From: Paenibacillus sp. G2S3
Lineage (GTDB): Bacteria; Bacillota; Bacilli; Paenibacillales; Paenibacillaceae
Reading direction: 5' to 3'
Assembly (NCBI RefSeq): GCF_030123105.1
Contig: NZ_CP126095.1
Span: 3,534,001 to 3,598,000, forward strand
DNA: 64,000 bases
Shown piece after piece: positions 56,523 through 64,000 of the stretch. A program made the position numbers and the translations under genes. The notes beneath the pieces are model-generated. The model saw only the letters and a list, made by a program, of their open reading frames with translations, was not told the origin of the DNA and ran no database searches. Each line of letters starts with the position of its first letter. Position 1 is the stretch's first letter.

Positions 56523-57929
56523 TTACAAGCTTCTCTTCTCTGTTAAGTCAGTAGCAAGCTGGAGTGTACGTTTTTTGTTCAATGGATAAAGAAATACTAG
56601 GATTAGGAAAACTATGAATACCATAACGGCAGGTAATAAAGTTGCTAAAGTATGCACTCCCTGAAGGGTGTCCTGCGATTGCGATTTAAGCCCTGCATTA
56701 TATCCGACTGCACTAATCGCAAAACCACTAAGTCCACCAGCGATTGCTTGACCCACCTTACGAGCAAAGGAATACACAGAGTACACAGTACCATCTTCCC
56801 GTAAACCCGTTAAGTATTCATGATAATCAATAACATCCGTAACAAATGCCCAGATCGTCATGTTAAAGAAAGCGGTACCAAATGAGGCTACAGTCATTAC
56901 TCCGATGAATTGATTAACGCTCAAGTTCGGCATGAAATATAACAGAGCATATACTATAGCCGCTAGAAGCAGACCCGCTGAGGCAGTTTCTTTTTTACCA
57001 AATCTTGCAACCAACGGTTTTATTAATGGCATGGTAATGAATATTGTTGCCGTTTGAATCAGGCCCATCATGCTTAACGCTTTTGCACTTCCGAAATAGT
57101 CTTTGAACAAATAGACATTCACAGCACCAGTAAGCATAAAGCAAGTCATAATGGCAAGTGAAGCAATTAGGATCCAGATCAGAGGTTTGTTCTTTGTAAA
57201 TCCTTTTAGCGTTGCTCGAAAATTTGTTTTTACCTTTGAATTATTCGACGAAGTAATGCGTTCAGTGGAGAGACTATAGCAGGCCATATAACAGGAGAGT
57301 GAAAGAATGGCGAAGATAACAGCTGTCAAAAAAAATCGATTAGCATCGGCTTTGTTATCTACGAAAATGATCAAAGGACCAACCACATTTATAATTAGCC
57401 CCGCTAATGAAGCACCTAAGCTCCGGAAGGTAGATAGTGAGGTACGCTCCACTGGATCACTTGTGATCACTGAAGCCATTGAACCGTAAGGAATATTAAC
57501 CGTACTGTATAATGTTCCCCATAGAATATAAGTTACAAAAGCATATGCCAGATAGAATCCATCAGACATTCCTGGAATATGAACGAACATTAGGACACCA
57601 GTAACGACTAGTGGAAAAGACATTCTAAAAATCCATGGTTTGAATTTCCCTTTCGGCCCTGCTTTTCTAGTATCGATAAAACGCCCCCAGGTCACATCTG
57701 CGACTGCATCCCATAAGCGAGCAATGAGAAATAGTCCGCCTACGGCTGCCGCACTGATTCCATACACATCTGTATAGAATACCATCAAGAAAGAGCTGGC
57801 AAGAATGAAGAAAAAATCATTGCCGAAATCTCCGAACAAATAACCCATCTTATCTCTGAGGCCAAACCTTCTGTTGTTTACATTTGTTACTAAACCCTTT
57901 GAAGTTTCGAGACCGGCTTGTTGATTCAT
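56523..57929 (-). CDS. GPH-family glycoside/glucuronide:cation symporter, copy 1
   Basis: 468 aa, 12 membrane spans. Family marks: FGLRDKMGYLFGDFGNDFFF at the N-terminus, LIARLWDAVADVTWGRFIDT with the conserved Asp of span 2, VNIPYGSMASVITSDPVERT and ATDVIDYHEYLTGLREDGTV-like segment. GPH symporters (MelB, XynB, UidB/GusB, YnaJ) import glycosides with H+ or Na+. With uidA, uxaC and gnd close by, a glucuronide is the likely substrate. ATG 57929 after ACGGGGGG. It is about 75-80% identical to the product of 58196-59602 and has an independently recognisable promoter, a XylR-like operator and a cre box upstream. Confidence 0.88.
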   Translation of the reverse strand: MNQQAGLETSKGLVTNVNNRRFGLRDKMGYLFGDFGNDFFFILASSFLMVFYTDVYGISAAAVGGLFLIARLWDAVADVTWGRFIDTRKAGPKGKFKPWIFRMSFPLVVTGVLMFVHIPGMSDGFYLAYAFVTYILWGTLYSTVNIPYGSMASVITSDPVERTSLSTFRSLGASLAGLIINVVGPLIIFVDNKADANRFFLTAVIFAILSLSCYMACYSLSTERITSSNNSKVKTNFRATLKGFTKNKPLIWILIASLAIMTCFMLTGAVNVYLFKDYFGSAKALSMMGLIQTATIFITMPLIKPLVARFGKKETASAGLLLAAIVYALLYFMPNLSVNQFIGVMTVASFGTAFFNMTIWAFVTDVIDYHEYLTGLREDGTVYSVYSFARKVGQAIAGGLSGFAISAVGYNAGLKSQSQDTLQGVHTLATLLPAVMVFIVFLILVFLYPLNKKRTLQLATDLTEKRSL

Positions 57930-58000
57930 ATTTATCCCCCCGTAACTTTTGAATCGCTACACTTAAGCGCATCCTTCAAAAGTAAGAATTGTAAGGATAT

Positions 58001-58089
58001 TTAATTAGTTCATTAAACTAACAAAATATCTTTACCGTAGGATAACACCATCAACTTGTACTCGTCAACAGAATTTGTAAGCGCTTTAA
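58001..58089 (-). promoter_or_regulatory. Promoter, XylR-like operator and cre box of GPH copy 1
   Basis: On the minus strand: TTGACG (58068-58063), 17-base spacer, TTATCC (58045-58040). Downstream of the -10 lies the palindrome TTAATTAGTTC ATT AAACTAACAAA (58001-58025), and upstream of the -35 is TGTAAGCGCTTTAA on the + strand (58076-58089), a good cre match. Layout is the same as at 59677-59764. Confidence 0.7.
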
Positions 58090-58135
58090 AATATTTTTTA
58101 TGTGTATATTTTCACATCGCTTTTAAAGCAAAAAT

Positions 58136-58166
58136 CAACAAAAAACCCCTATCCATCCTGGGGTTT
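58136..58166 (-). terminator. Terminator of GPH copy 2
   Basis: On the minus strand AAACCCC (58166-58160) pairs with GGGGTTT (58149-58143), followed by TTTTGTTG. It lies 30 bases past the stop of the second symporter gene. Confidence 0.75.
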
Positions 58167-58195
58167 CTGTTGAAAAACGACAACCGAATATAACC

Positions 58196-59602
58196 TTAAG
58201 AGTGGCTTCTCTCGGCTAAGTCTGCGGTAAGCTGAATCGTACGTTTTTTATTCAAAGGATATAAGAATACAAGGATTAAAAATACTAGAACTAAGATAAT
58301 GGCAGGCAATAAAGTTCCAAGGGTATGGATTCCATGAAGAGTAGCTGGTGTCTGTGATTTTAGGTTAGCATTATAACCCACTGCACTAATCGCAAACCCT
58401 CCAAGTCCTCCGGCAATGGCTTGCCCTACCTTGCGAGCAAAGGAATAAATAGAATATACTGTTCCATCTTCTCGAAGACCCGTTAAGTATTCATGATAAT
58501 CAATCACGTCAGTTACAAATGCCCAGATTACCATATTAAAGAAAGCGTAACCAAAAGTTGCGATAGACAATATTCCAATAAATTGATTAGTACTCACATT
58601 AGGTATAAAGTACAATACAGCGTATATTGCTGCCGCTAACAACAGACCTGCAGAGGCTGTTTCTTTTTTGCCGAATCTGGCAACTAGAGGCTTTACTAGC
58701 GGCATGGCAATGAACATTGATAAAGTCTGGACAATACCCACCACACTTAAGGCAGTTGCACTACCGAAATAGTCTTTGAACAAGTAGATATTTACTGAAC
58801 CAATAAGCATAAAACAAGTCATAAAAGCGAGGGATGCAATTAGGATCCAGATGAGAGGTTTATTTTTAGAGAATCCCTTTAAAGTTACGCCCAGATTAGA
58901 ATTAACCTTTTTGTTCTCTGGGGCAGTAATACGTTCAGTGGATAGTTTATAGCAAGCCATATAACAAGAGAGTGAAAGAATTGCAAAGATAATGGCCGCA
59001 AGTAAAAATCGGTTCGGATCCGCTTTGTTATCAACGAATATAATTAGGGGTCCTATTACATTAATAATCAGTCCCGCCATTGCAGAACCTAAAGTTCGGA
59101 AGGTTGATAGTGAGGTGCGTTCCACGGGATCGCTAGTAATTACAGAAGCCATTGACCCGTAAGGAATATTCACAGTGCTGTAAAACGTTCCCCAGAGAAT
59201 ATAAGTTACATAAGCGTAAGCCAGATAGAATCCGTCAGACATCCCAGGAAGATGAATGAACATTAATACACCTGTAATCACTAGTGGAAACGACATTCTA
59301 AAGATCCACGGTTTGAATTTTCCGTTAGGACTTGCTTTTCTAGTATCTATAAAACGCCCCCATGTTACATCAGCGATTGCGTCCCAAAGTCGGGCAATAA
59401 GGAAAAGTCCACCAACGGCAGCCGCATTAATTCCGAACACATCCGTATAGAATACCATTAAGAAAGAGCTTACAAGAATAAAGAAAAAATCATTACCGAA
59501 ATCACCGAATAAATATCCCAGCTTATCCCTTAGACCAAACTTTCTGTTTGTTGCATTAGACACAATACCCTTTGAAGTTTCCAGACCAGTTTGTGAATTC
59601 AA
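58196..59602 (-). CDS. GPH-family glycoside/glucuronide:cation symporter, copy 2
   Basis: 468 aa, same architecture as copy 1 and collinear along the whole length without gaps; differences cluster in the membrane spans after residue 260 (for example FMLIGSVNIYLF against FMLTGAVNVYLF) and in loops. The start is TTG 59602 behind CACGGGGGAATTAAC, while copy 1 uses ATG. It has the same promoter plan as copy 1. The pair probably arose by tandem duplication and may have slightly different glycoside preferences. It follows gnd in the same direction but has its own promoter. Confidence 0.88.
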   Translation of the reverse strand: MNSQTGLETSKGIVSNATNRKFGLRDKLGYLFGDFGNDFFFILVSSFLMVFYTDVFGINAAAVGGLFLIARLWDAIADVTWGRFIDTRKASPNGKFKPWIFRMSFPLVITGVLMFIHLPGMSDGFYLAYAYVTYILWGTFYSTVNIPYGSMASVITSDPVERTSLSTFRTLGSAMAGLIINVIGPLIIFVDNKADPNRFLLAAIIFAILSLSCYMACYKLSTERITAPENKKVNSNLGVTLKGFSKNKPLIWILIASLAFMTCFMLIGSVNIYLFKDYFGSATALSVVGIVQTLSMFIAMPLVKPLVARFGKKETASAGLLLAAAIYAVLYFIPNVSTNQFIGILSIATFGYAFFNMVIWAFVTDVIDYHEYLTGLREDGTVYSIYSFARKVGQAIAGGLGGFAISAVGYNANLKSQTPATLHGIHTLGTLLPAIILVLVFLILVFLYPLNKKRTIQLTADLAERSHS

Positions 59603-59676
59603 GTTAATTCCCCCGTGACTCTTGGATGGTGTACACTTCTACTTCCTCACCTATCAAAAGTAAGATATAAGGATAA

Positions 59677-59764
59677 TTAATTTGTTTATTAAACTAATTA
59701 ATTATCCTTGCCGTAGAATACCATTATCTGATGTACTCGTCAATAACTTTTGTAAGCGCTATAA
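59677..59764 (-). promoter_or_regulatory. Promoter, XylR-like operator and cre box of GPH copy 2
   Basis: On the minus strand TTGACG (59743-59738), 17-base spacer, TATTCT (59720-59715). The operator TTAATTTGTTT ATT AAACTAATTAA (59677-59701) lies just downstream of the -10 box, a typical repression position; its arms are identical to those at 49782-49810. A cre-like TGTAAGCGCTATAA (59751-59764) lies immediately upstream of the -35 box. Confidence 0.75.
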
Positions 59765-59783
59765 TAACTATTTTTTTAGTCTA

Positions 59784-61193
59784 TTATAACCATTTAGTAT
59801 GGAATACGCCTTCTTTATCTACTCTTTGATAGGTATGGGCACCAAAATAATCTCGCTGTGCCTGTAGCAGGTTAGCAGGAAGTGTCTCCGCGCGATAACT
59901 GTCGTAGTAAGCAATCGCACTTGAAAATGCAGGTACAGGGATCCCACGTTTAATTGCAAGTGACAGAACGTCACGCAGAGCCGTCTGGTACTCTTCTACT
60001 ATATCTTTAAAGTATGGATCTAGCAAAAGGTTAGCAAGCTCAGCATCTTGATCATAGGCATCTTTGATTTTTTGTAGGAATTGCGCACGAATAATACAAC
60101 CGCCACGGAAGATCATGGCTATATCTCCGTAACGTAAATTCCATCCGTACTCCTCAGACGCCACACGCATCTGTGCAAAACCTTGAGCATACGAGCAAAT
60201 TTTACTCATATAGAGAGCTTTACGAACAGCTTCAATGAGTTGTGCATTATCGCCTTCATAGACCGCGTTCTTTGGCCCGTGAAGTAATTTACTAGCCTTG
60301 ACCCGTTCCTCCTTCATCGCCGAAATAAAGCGTGCAAATACAGATTCCGTAATGATAGGCAGCGGTACGCCGAGATCCAGCGCATTTTGACTAGTCCACT
60401 TTCCTGTACCTTTTTGGCCAGCGGTATCTAGGATGACATCGACCATAGGCTTTCCGGTTTCTTCATCTATTTTCGCAAAAATATCGGCAGTAATCTCAAT
60501 CAAATAACTATCCAGCTCACCTTTATTCCACTCACTAAATACATCATGCAGCTCTGCAGCACTAAGATTCAGGACCTGCTTCAGAATAAAATAAGCCTCC
60601 GAAATTAATTGCATATCGCCATACTCAATGCCATTGTGAACCATCTTCACATAATGCCCGGCACCGTCGGGTCCAATATAGGTACAACAAGGATCGCCAT
60701 CGACTTTGGCCGATATAGCCTCAAGAATGGGCTTTACAAGCTCATAAGCTTCTCTCTTCCCTCCAGGCATGATGGAAGGGCCCTTAAGGGCTCCTTCCTC
60801 CCCACCAGAAACACCAGTGCCAATAAAATGAAAGCCGGCGGATTGTAGTTCCTTGTTTCTACGAATAGTATCTTGGAAGAAAGTATTTCCTCCATCTATC
60901 AAAATATCGCCTTCTTCAAGAAAAGGCTTTAACGATTCGATTGTCGCATCCGTAGCTGAACCCGCTTTAACCATCAGTAGTATTTTTCGTGGTTTCTCGA
61001 GCGCATTCACAAACTCTTCAATGGTTTCTGATCCTATAAAATTCTTGCCATGCGCTTCGTTAATTAGGAACTCTTCTGTTTTATCATAAGAACGATTAAA
61101 GACTGCGACAGAATAACCTCTGCTCTCTATATTCAAAGCCAGATTCTTCCCCATCACAGCTAGACCTACGACACCAATCTGCTGTTTAGACAT
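59784..61193 (-). CDS. gnd: 6-phosphogluconate dehydrogenase, decarboxylating
   Basis: 469 aa, standard length. NADP-binding [20 protein letters not shown] with [11 protein letters not shown], substrate box [19 protein letters not shown], catalytic Lys/Asn region [15 protein letters not shown], and the 6PGDH signature with a C-terminal tail of [11 protein letters not shown]. It converts 6-phosphogluconate to ribulose 5-phosphate and CO2 with NADP. Genomes usually carry gnd elsewhere too; its placement directly behind uidA (17 bases) and uxaC suggests that uronate carbon enters as 6-phosphogluconate. ATG 61193 after GAGAGAGCAGAG. Confidence 0.95.
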   Translation of the reverse strand: MSKQQIGVVGLAVMGKNLALNIESRGYSVAVFNRSYDKTEEFLINEAHGKNFIGSETIEEFVNALEKPRKILLMVKAGSATDATIESLKPFLEEGDILIDGGNTFFQDTIRRNKELQSAGFHFIGTGVSGGEEGALKGPSIMPGGKREAYELVKPILEAISAKVDGDPCCTYIGPDGAGHYVKMVHNGIEYGDMQLISEAYFILKQVLNLSAAELHDVFSEWNKGELDSYLIEITADIFAKIDEETGKPMVDVILDTAGQKGTGKWTSQNALDLGVPLPIITESVFARFISAMKEERVKASKLLHGPKNAVYEGDNAQLIEAVRKALYMSKICSYAQGFAQMRVASEEYGWNLRYGDIAMIFRGGCIIRAQFLQKIKDAYDQDAELANLLLDPYFKDIVEEYQTALRDVLSLAIKRGIPVPAFSSAIAYYDSYRAETLPANLLQAQRDYFGAHTYQRVDKEGVFHTKWL

Positions 61194-61210
61194 GCCTCTG
61201 CTCTCTCCTT

Positions 61211-63019
61211 CTATTCTTTATCCTGTTTGTAATGGAAGTCTGGAATTGCTGTCCAACGTTTACGTAATTCATGCGCTGCATATTTCGGCTTCCGATCCCG
61301 CGTAAAGATTCCCTTCTTATTTCCTTGCACACGAATGATTCCCTGACTTGTAGCGAAATCTGCAAAATTCCAAACCTGCTCACCGATAAAATGAGGGAAT
61401 TCATCAAATACTTCATGATTGGCTTTGTAAAACTCTGCTTGATACTCTTCCGTGAACATAACAGGTTCTACATCATGGAAACCAGCCACAGTATCTGCAC
61501 CATATTCAGTCATCATGATCGGGGTGTTAGGGCAGCGTTTAAGCCAACCATTGAATTCTGCACGCAATTTCACTTTTGCAGATTCCAGGTCTCCTCCATC
61601 CACATACCAACCATAGTAACGATTCAAAGCTAGAACATCGATTAGCTCAGCAATTTTATCTCGATCTGGAGTAGATGCGAGATGGGTAACGAGTGTAACG
61701 GGACGTTTTTGCGGATCTAATTCTCTCATCAATTCTACAAGCGGCTTAAAGTATTCATAGGCCCCTTCTTCCTCGGACGCAGGTTCATTAGCCACATTCC
61801 ACATCACAACAGACGGATGGTTTTTGTCTCGTGCAATTAATTCCCGAATGTCTTGCTCATGCTGCTCTTTGGTTTGGAGTTCCTCCCATGTATTTTTATG
61901 GGCTCTGCCTCCTGATAACATGACCATAAAGTTCACATGTAGTCCTACGGCTGGGATTTCATCAATCACAACAAAACCTTCACGGTCCGCAAGACGCATT
62001 AGCTCTTCAGAGTATGGATAATGGGAAGTACGGAAGGAGTTCGCTCCCATCCACTTCATCAGATTAAAGTCTATAATATTGGCCGCTTCATCAAAACCTC
62101 TACCATGAATAGGTGAATCTTCATGTTTGCCAAAGCCCTTAAAGTAAAATGGCTTATTGTTAATCAAGAATTTTCCATCTTTAACTTCCACGGTTCTTAC
62201 ACCAAACGGTTGCTCATACACATCAACGGTAGTTCCATCCTGAACAAGCTCAATTTGAAGTGTATACAGATAAGCGTTCAAAGGCTGCCAGAGCTTAACA
62301 TTCTCAAGTGAGATGGTGCCAGCTTCTCCCGCTTGCTCAGCAACGATGTCCCCTGCTTCGTCCAGCACCGTTACTTTTACTTCTGCTTTGTTTACGATTT
62401 TTACAGCGTATTTAACCGTACCATTCAGACCTTCTAAATCCGTTACAATTTCAACATCTTGTACATAGGTATGAGGTGTTGTGTAGATTTTAACAGGACG
62501 CTGAAGGCCAGCATAATTGAAAAAATCGAAGTTCGGCTCATTTTTCACTTTTTTACCGATACCGGGTATTTCTTTCTCGGAATAAATTCCGACAGGCAAC
62601 GTGGAATAATCCACAATGTTGTTCAGCGCAACCGTTAATCTGTTTTTACCTGATTTAAGGATTTGATTTAGCTCCGTTTCAAAAGGCAGAAAGCCACCTT
62701 TATGCTCGACAGCAAGCTCACCATTAACATACACCTTGGCTTGATGTGTCGCGGAACCAAATCTCAAGACAGTACGCTCAGCGGAGAACACATCCGGCAC
62801 TGTAAATTCTCTTTCATACCATACCCAGCCTACATGATCACGGATTTCTGCTTTTACCCCAATGTCGTTAAAGGATGCCGGAACAGCCATCGCTATCGTA
62901 TCTGTTAGTTTGGATTCAAACCATTTTTCTTGAAAGCCTACACCTGAATCTAACTTAAAGTTCCATAATCCGTTAAGATCAATAATACTGCGAGTTTCAG
63001 TAACGATTGGATATAACAT
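61211..63019 (-). CDS. uidA: Beta-glucuronidase
   Basis: 602 aa, GH2 family with N-terminal jelly roll, Ig-like middle domain (about 185-275) and TIM barrel. Acid/base Glu in [14 protein letters not shown] (about 410) and nucleophile Glu in [14 protein letters not shown] (about 502) match the E. coli GusA pair in position. The N-K motif that recognises the glucuronate carboxylate is suggested by [15 protein letters not shown] near the C-terminus. No signal peptide, so it acts in the cytosol on imported glucuronides. ATG 63019 follows GAGGAGGATTTATT. Order uxaC, uidA, gnd on one strand with gaps of 31 and 17 bases indicates an operon. Confidence 0.95.
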   Translation of the reverse strand: MLYPIVTETRSIIDLNGLWNFKLDSGVGFQEKWFESKLTDTIAMAVPASFNDIGVKAEIRDHVGWVWYEREFTVPDVFSAERTVLRFGSATHQAKVYVNGELAVEHKGGFLPFETELNQILKSGKNRLTVALNNIVDYSTLPVGIYSEKEIPGIGKKVKNEPNFDFFNYAGLQRPVKIYTTPHTYVQDVEIVTDLEGLNGTVKYAVKIVNKAEVKVTVLDEAGDIVAEQAGEAGTISLENVKLWQPLNAYLYTLQIELVQDGTTVDVYEQPFGVRTVEVKDGKFLINNKPFYFKGFGKHEDSPIHGRGFDEAANIIDFNLMKWMGANSFRTSHYPYSEELMRLADREGFVVIDEIPAVGLHVNFMVMLSGGRAHKNTWEELQTKEQHEQDIRELIARDKNHPSVVMWNVANEPASEEEGAYEYFKPLVELMRELDPQKRPVTLVTHLASTPDRDKIAELIDVLALNRYYGWYVDGGDLESAKVKLRAEFNGWLKRCPNTPIMMTEYGADTVAGFHDVEPVMFTEEYQAEFYKANHEVFDEFPHFIGEQVWNFADFATSQGIIRVQGNKKGIFTRDRKPKYAAHELRKRWTAIPDFHYKQDKE

Positions 63020-63050
63020 AAATAAATCCTCCTCTTATTGTATTAACAAT

Positions 63051-64000
63051 TTATCTTTGCAAAAAAAAGTTATCCGCATTATGATAGCCGATCTTTCGAA
63101 TCATCTGTTCCAGAAAATCCATATCGTTAGGAATTAGACCTTGTTCCACCCAGTTTCCAACAATGTTGCATAGAATACGCCGGAAATATTCATGACGAGC
63201 ATAGGACAGAAAGCTTCGAGAATCAGTAAGCATTCCAATAAAATGACTGATCAAACCAACGTTCGCTAAATCCTTCATTTGCTTTTCCATGCCATCAATA
63301 TGGTCATTAAACCACCATCCGGAACCAAACTGCACTTTCCCAGGGATACCCTCTTCATAGTAATTCCCCATCATCCCCGCTAGCACTGCATTATCCTTAG
63401 GATTGAGGTTAAATAGAACCGTTCTTGGCAGGGAGTCTTCCTGATCAAGAGCATCCAAGAATCTGGACAATCCTTGTGCAAAATTAGTTTCACCCACAGA
63501 ATCAAAACCTGTGTCTGAGCCAATAAGCTTTTTCATTTTCGTATTATTATTGCGGATAGCGCCCATATGCAGCTGCATCACCCACTGTTTCTCCGCGTAC
63601 ATTTTTCCTAATGCTTTGAGCAGATAAGAACGGTAGTCAGTGATCTCAGCTTCGCTAAGCGTCTCTTTATTCAATCTTTTGTTAAAAATAGCTGTAGCTG
63701 CTTCCTCGGAAATCTCCGAATAATCCAGCTTCTGAATATCATGATCCGATGCACGCCCGCCATGCTCATGGAAGTAATTCACTCTTTGCTTCAACGCGTT
63801 CAGAAAATCCTCCAAAGAATCAATCGAACTTCCAGTGACCGTCTTCAAATCATCTAACCAGGATAAAAAGGAAGCGGATTCAATATTAAGCGCGCCATCC
63901 GGTCTGAACGTCGGTGCAATACGCGTCTCAAAAGTTTCATCTTGGTTTAAAAGATCGTGGTACTCAAGTGTGGATAGTGGATCATCTGTCGTTCCAATAA
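63051..64000 (-). CDS. uxaC: Glucuronate isomerase, start outside window
   Basis: The C-terminal 316 codons are visible; the frame is open to the right edge, where the visible part begins with IGTTDDPLSTLEYHDLLN, so the first roughly 150 residues are missing. Features of UxaC (AH superfamily-like TIM barrel): IAPTFRPDGALNIESASF, VMQLHMGAIRNNNTKM with the catalytic His, SDTGFDSVGETNFAQGLSRF, VLFNLNPKDNAVLAGMMGNY, and the C-terminal LTDSRSFLSYARHEYFRRIL. It converts D-glucuronate to D-fructuronate (and galacturonate to tagaturonate). It is upstream of uidA and gnd. TTG 63848 is internal, not a start. Confidence 0.93.
   Translation of the reverse strand, partial: IGTTDDPLSTLEYHDLLNQDETFETRIAPTFRPDGALNIESASFLSWLDDLKTVTGSSIDSLEDFLNALKQRVNYFHEHGGRASDHDIQKLDYSEISEEAATAIFNKRLNKETLSEAEITDYRSYLLKALGKMYAEKQWVMQLHMGAIRNNNTKMKKLIGSDTGFDSVGETNFAQGLSRFLDALDQEDSLPRTVLFNLNPKDNAVLAGMMGNYYEEGIPGKVQFGSGWWFNDHIDGMEKQMKDLANVGLISHFIGMLTDSRSFLSYARHEYFRRILCNIVGNWVEQGLIPNDMDFLEQMIRKIGYHNADNFFLQR

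Overview
The window reads as chromosome of a low-to-middle GC Gram-positive bacterium, most likely Paenibacillus or a close relative. Reasons: strong GGAGG-type ribosome binding sites with frequent GTG/TTG starts, LplB/YtcP/LipO-type sugar ABC transporters, a YesM/YesN two-component pair, secreted proteins carrying the copper-amine-oxidase N-terminal domain, and catabolite (cre) boxes. I saw no rRNA, tRNA, CRISPR array or intact insertion sequence. Several genes are broken by in-frame stops or frameshifts (1.36-1.60, 1.89-2.77, 32.0-32.9, 35.9-37.1 and 40.4-41.1 kb).

Layout. 1-2.8 kb: end of cydC, then two damaged genes. 3.1-27.9 kb: a polysaccharide or oligosaccharide locus on the + strand, made of a three-gene CUT1 importer, a YesMN-type sensor and regulator, an FAD-dependent oxidoreductase, an SGNH esterase, and two very large secreted multidomain proteins (1868 and 2257 aa) on either side of a membrane-anchored SurA-like protein. 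A 34-bp element in front of the transporter and of the 1868-aa protein, identical at 32 of 34 bases, suggests that both answer to the YesN-like regulator. 28-31 kb: a TetR regulator with its SDR target and a second, GSP39-like SDR. 31-42 kb, mostly - strand: a glycine-rich repeat protein, a degraded stretch, asnB with an Imm5-like gene, a nonsense-interrupted HExxH protein, an alpha/beta hydrolase, a small DUF896 protein, a MarR regulator, a VanS-like kinase, a YtrA-like regulator with a decayed ABC transporter, and an AstE/AspA-type metallohydrolase.

42.4-64 kb is the most interesting part, a glucuronide/uronate region. A - strand operon encodes a LarA-family nickel-pincer enzyme, an SDR mannonate oxidoreductase, LarE, gluconokinase, LarB, LarC1, LarC2 and a nickel permease. 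Divergent from it is a ROK/XylR-type repressor. Then come two TIM-barrel isomerase-like and two Gfo/Idh/MocA genes with a divergent AraC regulator, two duplicated GPH glycuronide symporters, gnd, uidA and the start-truncated uxaC.

Together these encode a coherent route: beta-glucuronide import, UidA to glucuronate, UxaC to fructuronate, UxuB-type SDR to D-mannonate, LarA-type 2-epimerase to D-gluconate, GntK to 6-phosphogluconate, and Gnd to ribulose 5-phosphate. This would bypass mannonate dehydratase and KDG and send uronates into the pentose phosphate pathway through a nickel cofactor made by the same operon. The enzyme assignments come from sequence. The assembled pathway is inference. 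Shared XylR-like operators in front of the repressor/lar operon and both symporters support joint control.
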